From Branchiostoma floridae (taxonomy: Eukaryota; Chordata; Leptocardii; Amphioxiformes; Branchiostomatidae), in NCBI RefSeq assembly GCF_000003815.2, contig NC_049992.1, positions 2,931,445-2,995,444 on the forward strand: DNA of 64,000 nt. Direction: 5' to 3'. Shown here in pieces: positions 11,561 to 26,300 of the stretch. The notes beneath the pieces are model-generated. The model searched no databases. It was given only the letters and a program-made list of their open reading frames with translations, and was not told the origin of the DNA. Within the stretch, counting starts at the first letter, position 1. Each line of letters starts with the position of its first letter. A program made the translations under genes and the position numbers.

Positions 11561-12124
11561 GGATTTTCCAGATAAAATGTTCTTTTCTCGTGGCTTTTGA
11601 TGTTTTTCTCACTATTTTTGACGTTTTAGACCTTTGTGTTTTCAAGTATAATGACAAAAAATGTACAACATTTAAGATTTATATACTATTGATCTCCAGT
11701 GCACTCGCGTCCGAAATATACTCTTTAATAATCGCTGTCGCAGTGCCCATCGTAACGATTCTCAATTTCAACGATTTGAAATCAGCCAGGTGAAAATTTT
11801 GTTCAACACCTCTAACTTGGCAGTTTAGTCCACAGCATGACCAAATAAGGCTGGAGGTTCGTGTAAGGTGACGTGTCCTGTCAACGTCCGACAGGGCATG
11901 TCTGACGTCATACAGAAGTCAACACCAATACGTGCATCTGATACGTTCTGGCTTGTAGGGAAAGTTCTAGAAATCAGCAATACTACTGTTGATAGCTTCA
12001 CGATAAAGCGTGAGGGGGAGGGACCAAGTATTTATTTTCGCCTTAATGTTTTTCAGCTTTTCGTGCCTTTATTTCAAGTTCTAAATGTCTCTAGTCAAAC
12101 TATGTTATATATGATATAGTTTAC

Positions 12125-12267
12125 TAATCTGCTACCAGATCCACGGTCGCATAATATATAGTATCAAACCCACCGTTGGCTAATGTAATGGTCTCACTTT
12201 GGCAAGCTAACCTACTGGATCGGCTTTGATAGTATATTACGCCACCGTAGGATCTGCTTGGAGATTA
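12125..12267. mobile_element. MITE of the 'taatctccaagcag' family, copy 1
   Basis: Inverted ends of about 45 bp: the right end reads, inverted, taatctccaagcagatcc..., and the left end is a diverged version. The same ends occur at 52869-53037 and 62642-62762, so the window holds three copies of one MITE family. 143 bp, non-coding. Confidence 0.75.
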
Positions 12268-14326
12268 ATAGTTTACAACCAATCACCTTGAAAATCAATG
12301 CTTGCAGTAGAGCTTTGCACCTGTAAGCTGCAAATACAGCAGTAAACACCAGGTGTCCCCACCGAAAGCGTCATGATCATACTTTGATTGCGTGTACCTT
12401 AGTTTGCTTTGAGCTTTGTGACTATTGCCTGTTAACCGGTCAGGATTGGTGGTTTTATTGACAACATGAGTACAGGAATGGTAGTATTGGGGTTGCCATA
12501 TGTGTTTGAATGTATGGTTCTGCTTAATTGACACATAAGTGTTTGTATTCCTTGATCATCAGTTAAAGAGAATAATGGATGTTGTAATGGTAGCATCAAA
12601 GTGTTACAAAACTAAAACTGTCACCGAGAAAATGGCCCAACTAGCGATTAGAACAAAACATATCAGTGTGTATATTATGTGCTTCATTTAACTCGATGCG
12701 TCTCCTTGTGTCCTCTTCTTGCAGCAATTAGCTTTTAATTTTTTCAACGAAGTGATCACATTTGATAAAGGATTGAAAATCTACTCGTCTAGATTCTCTG
12801 CTATTATTTTAACATTTGTATCATGGGAATTTTGGCTAATAATGTTTATTGTATTTTAGGCAAAACCTAAATGACCATTGTTAGATAAGAATGATAAAGA
12901 CTTTTACACATAGTTTCCTTGCTGTTGTTGTTTATTTGAGATTAAAGAAAAAAAATACACGGGAGACCAGAAACCTACAAGGATTTTGTTGTTTTCCCCC
13001 CAAATGAGATTATACATATGATCATAGATGTTGATTATCAGCAAATAAGGTAAAAGTGAATCGTGATGGATCTTCAAGAAAATGACTAAAATTAACTGAC
13101 TAGCTAACAAGTCTAATAATATAATAAAATGGCAAACTATTGAAACACAATTAAATGGTATGTCGAATTTAGATTATTAGTACTTAAAAGAAGTTAAATG
13201 AAAAACTGATAAATTATCAGTACAATGTAGAATAGATAATCACCAGATATCATCATCATCATCATGCATACGGTTTTCACCGGTGAGGTATTAGCTAAGG
13301 TCTTTCCAGTACGTACGATCTATCATTCATATATCATCCCTGCTAGTCCAGTATCTTATTGTTATTGTCTTTAATAACCAGATATATCGTCTATTAAATC
13401 TCGCACATTATATTTCTTATATTTGTAAATCATTATGTAGCCTGTGTAACACAATCTCGCTGTCAGGTGCTAATTTGGCCTCCTCCCGGAGAGCTCGGGA
13501 CCATACACCTCTAGCTAGAGAGAGAACCACTCCCTTTCCTAGCGTCACCGATACGAGCCCAGACCTAGAATTTAAAATCACTACGAAAACCCATCCAATA
13601 GGAGCTCAGGATATTCGGTCACGTTGGAAACCAATCATCACTGCCTCGAACACTAGGTTAACAGAAGCAATATTTGGCCCATGTTAGCACATATACATAG
13701 ATCTTCAGAATCAGGGTGTTCACCATTCTCCTGACTGTCCTGCTGATAATTTTTACCAATCTAACCCCCTAAGGTGGTTAATTAAGCAGATTAGTATGCA
13801 ACTAGACCTATTCTGTGCTGCTGCTGCAGATTTACTTCCCAAACCGATGCGGTTTGCTGCGGTATGCCAGATGTAGGTGAAAACTTCTCTAAACCCGTAA
13901 AGATACTGAACCCACATACAGGCATCATATATATGTGCATCCCGTATATATACGGGCTCAGCAGGACAAGAGTTTTAATACAGATGTTGGCTATCGAGTT
14001 TCTAGGGGCCAGACCAAAAGAAGGGCTGCTAGAATCATGATTAGTCAGGCTCATATTTTTGTATATAATTTATAAGTATATATTATTAAGTATATAAATC
14101 ATATTTTGTAAAGTCATATGTTACTAGTATGTAAGTCACATTTTCGTATACTTGTATATATTAAGTAAACATAATAAACAAGGAAAGTAAACAATTGGCT
14201 TGTCAATGCGGTCTAATTTATAATAGCATGTATTTACTTGTCACTTTCAAATTGAACAGCATAACTCAAGAAGCTATATTTGGTTATTAGATTTGCTGAG
14301 TTGACAAGTCTGGCCACAGCCAGCCT

Positions 14327-17300
14327 CTAGGGTTCCTGCAGACCAAGTTTCTCCATGGCGATCAGCCGCAGCTTCTTCCGGTCAACCTTTATAATGTAAA
14401 CCAAACATGCTTCTTTCATGATACCTTTCAAAACAATTGCGCCTAATTTCGTCAAGCGGGGAAAGACATTCGCAAAGTGTGGCCTCAAATCGCTCATTTT
14501 GTGGAACTCAAACTGAATTCGCAATTGACAAAATGACGCAAAAAAATAGGCTCAATCACTGGAACTCTCTTTTTGATGAATTTTAATCCCTATACATTGT
14601 ACTTGAAAAAGAAAAACGTTATTATGTATCTGATATAGGGCCGAAACTAAGAATGCGACATTCCGTGGACGGCCATTTTGTTTGTAGAGGTCACTTCCAC
14701 GTATTTTACACATTAGAAGTCGATTGCATATGAATGTAACTTTACGATATAGTGTTAAGATCTGTTTTAATTAAAAAAACTGACACAGCCTCAAAATCTG
14801 TAAATCACATGACAGATTAAACCGGCGAAACTTTTGCTACTGTATCAAGTATAAAATGAGATAGACTTTGAGCACAGAAATAAACAGACTGCCCTCTGTA
14901 ACAACATTAAACGGCTATCATCAATGTTAAAGGCATTTAATGAAGGACCACTCACCTTCTGCAGTGTCGTGGTCACCGGAAACTCGTCCAAGAAGATGAA
15001 ATAGCCCGGCAGCTCAATCGGAACCATCTACAATGGTTATGCGCAAAAAGGTTTCATTAATGTATTCCCTTATTCAAACATGCTGATTCAAATTGTAGCA
15101 CATTTCATCACTCAATCGGAATCATCTACAGAAGTTAGATTGATGCGTAAAAGTGTCATAAATGTATAGCCTTATTTAAATATGTTTACCCATACTGTAG
15201 CGATATTTTGTTTCTTAAATCAATATTTTTGGTAACATTAACCATCCCTTGATAGTTCGAGTTGATAAGTCGAACATCAGAATATTTTTTGTTAGAAATT
15301 ACAGTTACACTTAGATCCAGAATGACTTCTACCAACACAGATGAACTATCAAGTTGACATCTTTGATAACATAGATCCTTGGTTAGCAAAGGGATGTCAT
15401 TTGTTTCCGGAGTGACGTGCTGGGAGTGACCAAAAATGTCAGGAGCTGTTATTAGTTTCAATTCTAAAATTGATGTATAAGAAATGATGTATCCTCACCC
15501 CGATCTCAACACAAAACTTCTTCATCTCCTCTGAGTCTGCAGACTGTCCTTCTTTCAGGCTGAAACAAAAATCAGATTCACGATTCATATAAGGAACCTC
15601 TCCGCAATACGTGACATTTTGTAATACGGCTGGAAAGTTTTGGATAGACGCGTCGGAATCTTTGAAACAGAATCAGTTTCCTATTCATGAAATATAACCA
15701 TCGAGATCACACATAAGCATGTTTAATTTTCCCAAGTCAGGATGACTTTCCATAATTTTGCAAGGGCATGATAGCCGAATTAATCTGCCATGTTTCATGT
15801 GGTCATCGCGGTCATGATAAACTCCGTGAGGTTTTGTAGTCACTTGGTATGTGTTTGTGACGGCGGGTTGTGTATACACTTCTGATATTGACATTTGAAT
15901 ATTAGTCAGATGTATAATTAATTAGAACATTAGGTATGTAACAGGTTGAAATCAAGTGTTGTAGAAATGCCACGTACATGATACAGGCACATATCTCCTC
16001 AACGCTTGCAGGGTCAGGCACGCTGACAACCTGTGAGGAAGAAAATATGTCCGTAATTTACCAGATGTTCATATAAAACGTTTAACTGGAATACGTCAAT
16101 TTATTTTTAACATGTTCAGACGTTCACTGTCTACATTCTACTTGAAGGATATCTGTGTCAACTCCTTACATCATGACTTTAAGGAAAGAATGATAAAATG
16201 CTGGTTTTTACCCTGACGTCTTGCACTTTGGGATGCTTCGATAATGGCGCCTCAACGACAGCAGGATGCACGTTGTAGGCATTCCTTATGATCTTATCCT
16301 GGGAATACATAGGACATGTTATTGTGGGAATAATTAAACATCATAAACGCAACAGCTGTAGACTCTTCTGATGCCTCTGTTTTGATGAATAATAACATCC
16401 CTATTGTATCGTTGAAAGTATGTATGTATTGCGTAACGTATGTTTGCACATATACATAGTGTGCTTTTGGGTGTACATGCATGTGTGTGCTGCTGAGCTT
16501 GTAGAAGACGGAAGATGCATATGTAAGGCACATAACCATAAGTTCATGTCACCTGATGGGTTTAACTGCTTAGAAACACAGTTTTCTTGTGTGTACCTGA
16601 TAACGATAAGCTACTTCGATGATAACAAGAACATAACAATCTGAATATCTTACAACTTTCCGAAACTCTAACAAAAACAAGAAGAAAAAACATAACAATC
16701 CGAATATTCAAAGCTTACCGAAACTCTGCCGTAGAGCTTCAAAACACCGTGTTCATCGAGAGCACCGACATCTCTACAGGCAGAGAATATAAACTTTAGA
16801 CTCCACTTTATGTCCATGTTATCAACAAATGTTCCTACTGCATGGCTTTCTATAGCGAGGTACTTGATTTTATTTAAATATGTCTGCAAAATCGAACAGT
16901 TACCATTAAAAAGGTAAGAGACTGTTCAGCGCCATTGATTTTTCCTCTTATTGTGATTGTCAATCATTCACATCAACGAGGACGTAAGGAAATGAAGCCT
17001 GCCTCCAACATGATTAAGTTATAGGAAGCTTCAGAATATTCAGACTATCTAACTTCAGGGGCTTGTCAAAAGTATAGATTCAAGTATTGACCAAACTACT
17101 ATGCCTTTTCTGGAGTATATAAATATGAGTTTCTGCGCTGCAAAACGCAGCAAGGGCTTTAAGTATAAACCCATCTAATAACTTCGACATTTGCTTCCAA
17201 ATTATCTAATATCTTGCGATTGAATGAACAAACGGACAAAGCCCAATGCTACTGCCATATGTCTAACAAAGATATATTTGAAACATGAGGTACTACATAC

Positions 17301-20300
17301 CCAGTTTTGTACCATCCATCAGGTGTTATCGCCTTTGATGTTTTCTCCTCGTCACCACGGTAACGTTTGAACAAGGTGTACCCTCTCACCCAGATCTCCC
17401 CCTCCTGGCATAATGGTACAACCCGACCGTCTTTGTCTACAAGCTGTATCTACGGGAAATATACAGTAAGCAGGACTTTGTTGAAATAGCTAGCTGGATG
17501 AATGAATAAATAAAAGTAATGAAATAAAAGAAGCATTATCGTCTTTACCTCCACATGCGGGTTCACCTTGCCCACTGTAGCTCCTGTCCCATCTCCAATC
17601 ATGTCGGCTGGAATTTTTGTCACATTCATGTAGTGTTTAGGGTTAGGGTAGCTTACTGTGTCAATCATTCTATGTAGGACTGTCTCCAATGTAAGGGGAA
17701 CTTGTAAATTTTGTAGTTGATGTGTCACAACATTCAGCTTTAGATTGAAATGAGGTCAAGGCAAGTACATTTTATGGATAACATCCTCTACAGACTAAAT
17801 TTACCTGCAAATCTAATGTGCATGACTGCAAAAAAAATCAGGAAACCACATTTATATGATATTAAGTGCAGCAGAAGAATTGAAGTGATAAAACATGGTG
17901 TCACAACCAAGAAGTCTTTTCATCCTGCGTCCATTAACTAAGTAAGTAATCCATTCCTGTATGTACAAATTTACGATAGAACTTAAAGATGTTTGCTACA
18001 TCTGTTGTTGGAGGGTAAACAACTATTTCTAGATCATGCTAAAATCAATGTGTGCAGTGATGTTATCCATAAAATTTACTTGCTGTGCCTCAAAGGTCTG
18101 GATGAATGAATAAATAAAAGAAAAATATATAATGAAATAAAAGAAGCATTATCGTCTTTACCTCCACATGCGGGTTCACCTTGCCGACTGTAGCTCCTGT
18201 CCCATCTCCGATCATGTCGGCTGGAATTTTTGTCACGTCATGGAGCTCTGTCGTTCCATAGGCAACCTTATTTGGAATATCAGTAAATAAAACGTGGCAA
18301 GTTCTCCTTAGTCATCACAATACACCTTTCTCACGTGGTGGCCATGATAGATTGAAGACGAGGTCAATGAGGCAACAGACAAAACTTAGTTCTAAAATCA
18401 GGTACTATCTAGTTTTCCCCCAAACCAAACAATTTTTCACAATATATTATCAAATAATAGATATTATAACTAATGTTATGCACCGAAAGTTGTAGCAATT
18501 TAGAGTAGTGTAGACTAACCCCATATACCCTTAAGAGATGCAAAACAAAAACACAATAATGCAAATATTTGACGGACATGCAGCCATTCGCTTATTGGTC
18601 GCTTTCATAATTGGCAGGCTATCATTGGTTGAACTGCTAATTATGATGGACAGTCTTCTGTTAGCCTCATTAATTCGTTTTAGATCTATTATGGCCGCCG
18701 CGTGAGAAAGGTGTACATGGCAACATGGTTAGTAATGCTCCTATCACCGTTGTGTCGTGAGATCAAAAAGTATCAAAATGCACTTTGGCAAAGAACGTTG
18801 TGATGTACTTTGACACCAGCAACAACCATGCCATCATACGGACATTGCTGCCCAACTATCTGTATGAAGAAATTTTTTTAAATTCCTACAACCTTTTTTT
18901 CATCATACGAAAAAGGGGCCATTAGGGGACTATTGCAATACAATTGAAACAAAGACCCCTGCAGTTCCTAAACAGGCTTCTAGGGGAGCCAAGCCTTAAA
19001 GGCATCTGACCTGCAGTCCTGTTCTTCTTCAAAGGCAAGAAAAGGTACTGTGTATCTGCATACAGCCAAACTGAAAACAAGTCATCCGTACAAGGAAGCA
19101 ATAAAGCACAGCTTACGGTCACTCTTGCGTTCGGCAGGACGTCGGCTGCTCGATCAATCAGACTCTTGCGCACGACGTTGCCGCCAACACCCACTAGAAA
19201 GATACGCAGTAAAATGATGGATCTCTGCGCGTTATTCTGTGAAATCTATCTATGCTGACGAGGATGCCTAGGTAATCTGTACTAAATCCCCAAACACGGG
19301 ACCTCAATTTAACGTCTTATCCAAGGGACCGCCCTAGCCGAATCTAGGTACTCATTTTAACCTGAGTGAAGTGAGGAAAGTCGTGTAAAGTGCCTTTCAC
19401 AAGGGCACATATCGGTGACATGCAGGTTTCGAACTTAGGACTTGATAAGAATATTATGGCTTTGATTAGTCATTACCTGCCCGAACGGAAGAAAGGTCGT
19501 ATTCCCCCAAGCGCTGATCGTAAAGCAGGTCATGGAAATCCTTCCGGTACATCAAGGCGATCGAGTGACATCTTAATGAAGAGGAAAAGGACAGGCTTTA
19601 TCCTGACGCAGGATGTCACTTTGACTATTGACATAATTTATGTTAAACGATGCTCACATCCACCGAACTTCTAAATTCTACAAATGCTATTATCCTTCAA
19701 GATTCCAAACAAGCCCTTGCAGTTTCAGAACAAACCGCTAGGGTGTTCCGACCTCTTTTTTTTCCTCGTGCACAAAAGCTGTCCTACCTTTCCGATTTGT
19801 TGGCCTTACCATCTTTAGATAAAAATGTATAAGTTCCACATAACATATAAATCTGCTAGGGGTCCAAAGGTTATAAATTAGGTCTCTTGAAGACCTAGTT
19901 ACATAGCAAATATCAAAATTTAAAACATCTATCCGCACTCTTATTGGTTTAAGTTGTTTTGTTTTTATAGACAGGTATTTCCGCCAAAACCTAGTTATCA
20001 AACAGAAGCTACGACGCTGGAGTATCAATGTTGTATGTCAATCAAATGATAATATTTATCATAACATTTTAAACCAAAGCTATATCAATATCTATCATTG
20101 AAAAAGTGCATGAAATTTTGACAGAACTGCGCAATACGGGTTGTATTACATTGTTAATGTCTCTTAGCATGAACATTCATCTGTGTTGGTAAATGACATT
20201 GTGGAAAAAACTAAACTTTACGTAACCAACACCAAGTTAGATTGGGACTTACATGTACCCCAAATTTTCAGCCGACTCCGTCAGCCTTGTTCACGGAATG

Positions 20301-23300
20301 GACCCGTCTGCTGCTTTAGCTTCCAGGCGTGACGTCAAGGACACACGACTGCAGCAGAGGGTCATAAATGCCAGATAACCTGTGTCGCGCCCGTCTCTGT
20401 TCAGCGATGGACGGTGGGCACGAATTTACACGGATGTAAATTTTGGGGTAAGTCCCAATCTAACTTGGTGTTGGTTACGTTAAGTTTATTTTTTTCCACA
20501 TTGTTAATGTCTCGTATACGTTTGTACCTCTCCTCCTGAATTGTCTCCATGATTTCTACAGATGACGGCGCTGTACTGGCAGGAAAAACAAACGCGAACC
20601 CCGGAGTGAACATGGGAAGGGGCACGCGAGTTGGGAATGACAGGTACGGGTAGAGTGCTGTTGTTGGACCCTTTTATCAGACGGTAAAAGAAAATATTTA
20701 TTTTTTTCTATTTATTAATCTTTCAGGATAGTCCCTACAGTTTTGATAAAACTGATTTCCAAGGGAGCCCAAATCAACATAATGAACATAAACATAACAA
20801 TAATCGTATAACATAAAACGTGACTAATCAAACATAAGGATAACTTAAATGCGATTAACTCAACATAACAATAACAACTCAAAGTCATTAATAACAAAAC
20901 TCATCACAACAAAAATCATATGAATAGAACAGAACAGTAAATAAATGAACGAAATCAAGCTATATTGCTTGAAAATTATTGTTACTCCTATTTGCTATGT
21001 TGCTGGTATTTTCTCAGTATCATGAATGTTTTCGGGCAAATTTCGGTATTTCCGCACTTGCGCAGATGACCCAGTTTCAGCCAGAATTCTTAGGTAGCCT
21101 TGGCCAAAGTGGCTGTAGAGATGTTTTTCTTGGGATATGTTTGGATTTCGGAGGTGCATATTATAGGTAAGGGTTGTAGCTTCTATATTGTGTTGAAAAA
21201 AAAAAGATTTTTAGTGATATTTGTAGTTGCAGTAGGCCTTAGAAGTTAGGTGTCTTGGCGTTGTTTACAGGCAGTGAAAAGGTCACCACCTATCTTTTGA
21301 TGGCGTAAAATATAATTCCACGGTAATTTTTTCCTTGTTTTGTCGTCAAATTACTCTTCAGGGGCCGGACAACCATTCCAATGTGAGTTTTTCATGTTCT
21401 AAAAGTCAGGTAGGTGATTTTTGACAGCCTCTTTCTGCCATGTTTCCCATTGCTAAGAATAGGCAGTCTAGATTATTGTTAAATACCGAAATTTACCCTT
21501 TCTGACTGATGATTAAGGTGATTGTGATCCACTTTATTTGTTTGCTTCATGCATTTATGATGTTCTATAGTGGATTTTTCCTGTGGTTTACATTTTTACC
21601 CCAACAAGAACAGAACAGCTAGCTAGCTAGCTTCTTTTCCACTACTAGCACTTCATCTACTGAACTAGAATTTAGCCAAATGACATAAATATGCCAGGTT
21701 TTTTTAGGCATTTGGAAAATGTAGAGAAAAGCCAAAAATACTACTTATTCTTATTTTAGTTTGCTTTTTTTAGTCATAGATCACTGTATCATAATATGAA
21801 GTCCATGGTGATTTGGAATTTGGCACCGTTTGGTAGTGTTTTGTGCATATGTCTCTCTTCATATATATTGGGAACAATTTTATCATGACACGTTTTTAGT
21901 CTGATTGCTTTTGTGGGTTTTGATACATAAATTTGAAAATAGATACATTTGACTTTACTGTCACGGCATTTTAGTAATTTGATAATGGCAAAAAACAGAA
22001 CGTTAACAACATGATTGACTTATATGATTACCAACATCATATGTGTATTTGATTATCTGAGTTAATGCTTCTTTTACCTCAGTCGGCTTGGCGTGAAAAC
22101 GGGTGCTGTTGTACACACTATAAATGCTGTGCTCAGCGCACTTCGGTTGGCCAGTACTTCCCTGTGCAAATGCATGGAAAATAAAGAAAGTTTCAGCTGC
22201 CTTTCGTCAGGAGCTAAATATAACGTTTTGAGATTGATTTGACAATTGAAAGACCAGCAATGGTATTTCTATTGTTTCGCTAAGACGACAGATAAGCGTT
22301 GGGCAATAATTTGACAAACATCGTAAAGAACAAGGCCGGATGTATTTTGTGTCTCCCTTTACATGTACTTAACCTGCGTATTTTTCTTCGCTTGCATTCC
22401 ATATAGATGCACTCAGATTTATGCTTGCTTCTTTAAAACCCTCAAACACCCGAGTGGGGTCCATTTGGACCCCAGGCATACATTTTGAAGTACCATTTGA
22501 ACATTTTTGATCTGAAGAAAAATTTCTTCCGTGACTTTGTCAGTCAATTTGTCTTATACCTTCTCCTAACTTTTCGCAAGATTGGTACACTAATGTGGAA
22601 ATTATAAAGAAAGTTTGTGTTCAGTCCCTCTGGGGTCCAAACGGACCCCAGCAAAAATGAGCAGTTTTTAAAACAAACTTTGGACGCTAACTCCTTAACC
22701 ACTTATAACGGCACTGAACTTTAATCCAACGCAACTTTAATCCAACACTTTTCAGAACCCATGTGTCAGTCAAAAACTAGCTCCGGTTTGCAAATTCTTT
22801 TGAGTGCTTTACAAGACCAGTAAGGTATACGACTTAAAACCTTGTAAGTTTGAGCTCACAAAGATCGCATGTTGCAGTGACAAGTTAATCAATCTTCTGG
22901 TATGTTTTCATGCTGTTAATCAAGCCGTGGGAAGAGGGCAGCGATTGTAATTTCAAGCAACCCTACTCTTCGTCCTCACATTACACAATCATCATCACAG
23001 TAAATATAGTGAAATATCAATTAACTGTCCATCCAACACAACCAACATGCCTTGAAGTATCCCTCTTTAAAGTACAGGGCCAGGCTTTGTTACACAAATT
23101 CAGTGGAAATCTGAACACGCGCCATTTTGAATCATATTTCAGCACGCCCCTTCACCCCTATTTTTGAAAGTGATCACATCCAAAGGCCAGTAGGACGGAT
23201 CTCACTGGCGATACCATTACGGCCCCACATGGGGGACGTGCTGTAGGGAGTTTGTACTGTGTTTTGCGGGGATATTTTTTGGGAACCATTCACAAACAAC

Positions 23301-26300
23301 GTATTTTGCCACCATTTGCTGACCAAACAACGGATGAAAAGTTTCATAGAACGTCATAACTGTGTAGTGGAACAGCAGAACGGATTTGCCGCTGGTTGAT
23401 GTATTTTCGGGCCGTGTTTTGATCGCTGCTATCAGCAGTTTACTGACATGCCGATTTGCCAATTTAACCTTGAGTAAGTGCCTGCCGATTGATACAAATT
23501 TGTCGTTGTAAATATGAAATCCATAGATAAACAGCCTTGTTATATTATTGTGTTGGATTAAAGTTCCACTGGGAATAGAATCCCAAAGGACTTGCTATCA
23601 GTTACACTGTCTTTGAAATGTTATTTTCTCGCGACACAACAGAAAGTGGCAGACCAATGCATGTGTAGCAATGGCCGGGGAAACATGGTAAACAATGCAC
23701 TTAACAGTTTCCAGAATGCGCTAAAGCCCGCTTGTTTATTCATGGTTCAGTTTAGAATTTGTTGAAATGTGTTGGATTAAAGTTCAGTGCCGTTAGTATG
23801 ACTACCAAAATTTTAGACAATAATGAGAATCTAAATCTTCACAAAATTTTCTCTGTCATCAACATGTAATGTGACGAGATTATGACGTCATTTACCTAAT
23901 CAGGGCCGCCATCTTTGATTTTGACCAATGACATTATGAAATTAGCATAAATTATAAGTTTTAAGTCATGAAAATTACATTGAATTTCATAGAATTTAAT
24001 TGTTGTCAGAAAACAGGTGTAGTTTACCAAGAAAACCTTGTTTAAATTAAAATTGCCAAATTTTGGCAAAAATATGCCTGTTAGAATATGGTTGCCATGG
24101 CAACCCCCAAAAATGATAAACTTTTTTTATTGACTAAAAACTTTTGTGAACAATATTTTGTGATAAATAACCAAGTTCCGTAGCTTTAGCTCTAGCCGTT
24201 CATGAGTTATGCGACATAAATGTTGCTGAGGGCCTCAAAATTCCCCTATCAGGTCGGAATAGGTTTAGTGCAAAATGTGGTCCTTCTGAACTTTTGCATA
24301 AATTATGATAATGAGTTGGAAGTAGCAACACCTTAACATCTCGAAATCTTCCTCTTACATTGACGAAGCCATGTATATACAATGATCGCCGATATGAAAT
24401 GGTACTGAGATTATATGAACAAAACATTTTGGGGTCCGTTTGGACCCCACTCGGTCATTTTAGTCGCAAAAATCTTGACCTAGGTGGCGCCCTGTAGCGG
24501 GCGGCCGCGGATGTTATACCTCCGCCCTACAGAGGCGCCTACGGTGTCTTCAACCGTTTTCTACTCACCACTAATGTGCAATATATGTGTTAGTGTTACT
24601 GTCTGCTGTTTGTATACGTTATCCAAGGCATCTTATACCGCTTGGGACTGGATCTCCGAAGGTTTATCGCCGATCAGCTATGCCGTGTCTGAAAATGGCG
24701 TCCACTGGAATCCGTTGTTACTCACGTGAATTTCTCCAAAGCTTACGTCGAACGACCAACCCGATCCAGCCACACGCCAAGAGGTCCCTGCTTGCTCACG
24801 GATTGCTTCGTCGCTGTCGACCCCGGGGAAGTAAGGCAGGTAGAACTTTTATGAGAAACATCCCTACCATTGTTGGGCATCGCCCTCCCCATTCCCTACA
24901 AGGCGTTCTGTCATGGAAATCTGTCAGTGGTTTGCATTCCTACCAGGATGCCATCAACATCAACAAGCGGCCAAAGCACCTGCGTCCCATCAGACATGAT
25001 CACGTCAAGTGTCCCAAGCCCAATGGTATGCCAAGTATTTTGCTGACGAACACTCGTTCACTGGTAAACAAACTTGACGAGTTTAGCCTAAGGCTTGTAC
25101 TCTCCTCCTGTAAATCTGATATTGCTGTCGTAACTGAGACGTGGTTTTCTAAGGAACTGCCAGAGGAAGCCACAGCTATTGACGGCTACAGTTTGTTCCG
25201 CAACGACCGTCAAGGAAAGAGAGGCGGCGGAGTAGCTGTTTATGTAAGGAACTCTATAACAGCGAAACCTGCCAACGACGTCGTACCTGCTGAACTGGAA
25301 TGTGTATGGATACACCTCCGTCCTCCTTGGCTCCCTCGAGAGGTCACATCTGTTGCACTCTGTGCGGTGTACAACCCTCCAGCATCACCCAATGAGAACG
25401 CGTTACTCGACCACCTGTCGCAATCGATGGACGCGATAAGAAACTCCCACCCAGACATTGGTTTCCTAGTGTTAGGTGACCTGAATCGCCTAGACTCCAG
25501 CCACCTTTGCCGAAACCATTTATTGCAACAAGTCGTAGACATCCCCACGCGTGGCAACGCAGTCTTAGACCAGATACTGACAAACTTGGGTGAATTTTAT
25601 AGACCATCAACCACAGCACCTCCTGTCGGTAATAGTGACCACAACTGTGTTTTACTATCCGGAGAACGTAGACAGCTGCCAAACAACAAGCGAAAGAAAG
25701 TTGTGCGGCCTATGCGCAACTCCGATCTCAGGACCTTTGGATCCTGGATAACGTCACACACCTGGGATGAAGTCTTTCAGGCAACCAGCACTGAGAATAA
25801 GTGCACTACCTTCTACGAAACTTTGAACCGGGCCGTTGAAAAGTTCCTTCCAACCAAAACTGTGCGCCTTCACTGTAGGGACAAACCTTGCACCAGTCTG
25901 CAGACCCAAAGAAATGGTATCAAAACATCAAACAAATGGCAAACATACGCAGTGACACCTCCGCCATTGAAGTTCCTGGCCTGGATCCCGCCTCAACCCA
26001 GACTGTTGCCAACGCCATCAACCAACACCTGGCGTCTGCGTCCCAGCTGTTCCCGCCGTTATCCCTGGAGGATTTACCATCGTTCCTGCCTGCCCATGGT
26101 CCTCCCCCTCAAGTCACGGTGTGGGACATGTACCACCGGCTCCACAGAGTAAAACTGGGCAAGGCATCTGGGGTGGAGGGCATTTCTGCGCGGTTGGTGA
26201 GAGAATTCGCCTTTGAACTCAGTCTGCCCGTTAGTGACATCTTCAACTCGTCTCTCCAGAACTTTTCAACGGCCCGGTTCAAAGTTTCGTAGAAGGTAGT

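Larger units (their letters stand above)
4265..14326. other. Intergenic region between the Roco gene and the 3' end of ACS-A
   Basis: About 10 kb without a convincing gene; open frames here are short and show no recognisable domain. It holds scattered repeat fragments (near 4830-4945, 5870-6030, 9455-9850, 10540-10600 and 11375-11560), three inverted-repeat elements (7492-7592, 7631-8718, 12125-12267), and a short ATC microsatellite near 13250-13265. The first bases (4265-4290 minus) are probably 5' untranslated sequence of the Roco gene. No tRNA or rRNA was seen. Confidence 0.6.

Noticed and set aside
13475..14054. Short open frames (70 and 87 codons) before the ACS-A 3' end
   Set aside because: No recognisable motif, no splice partners and no paralogous counterpart.
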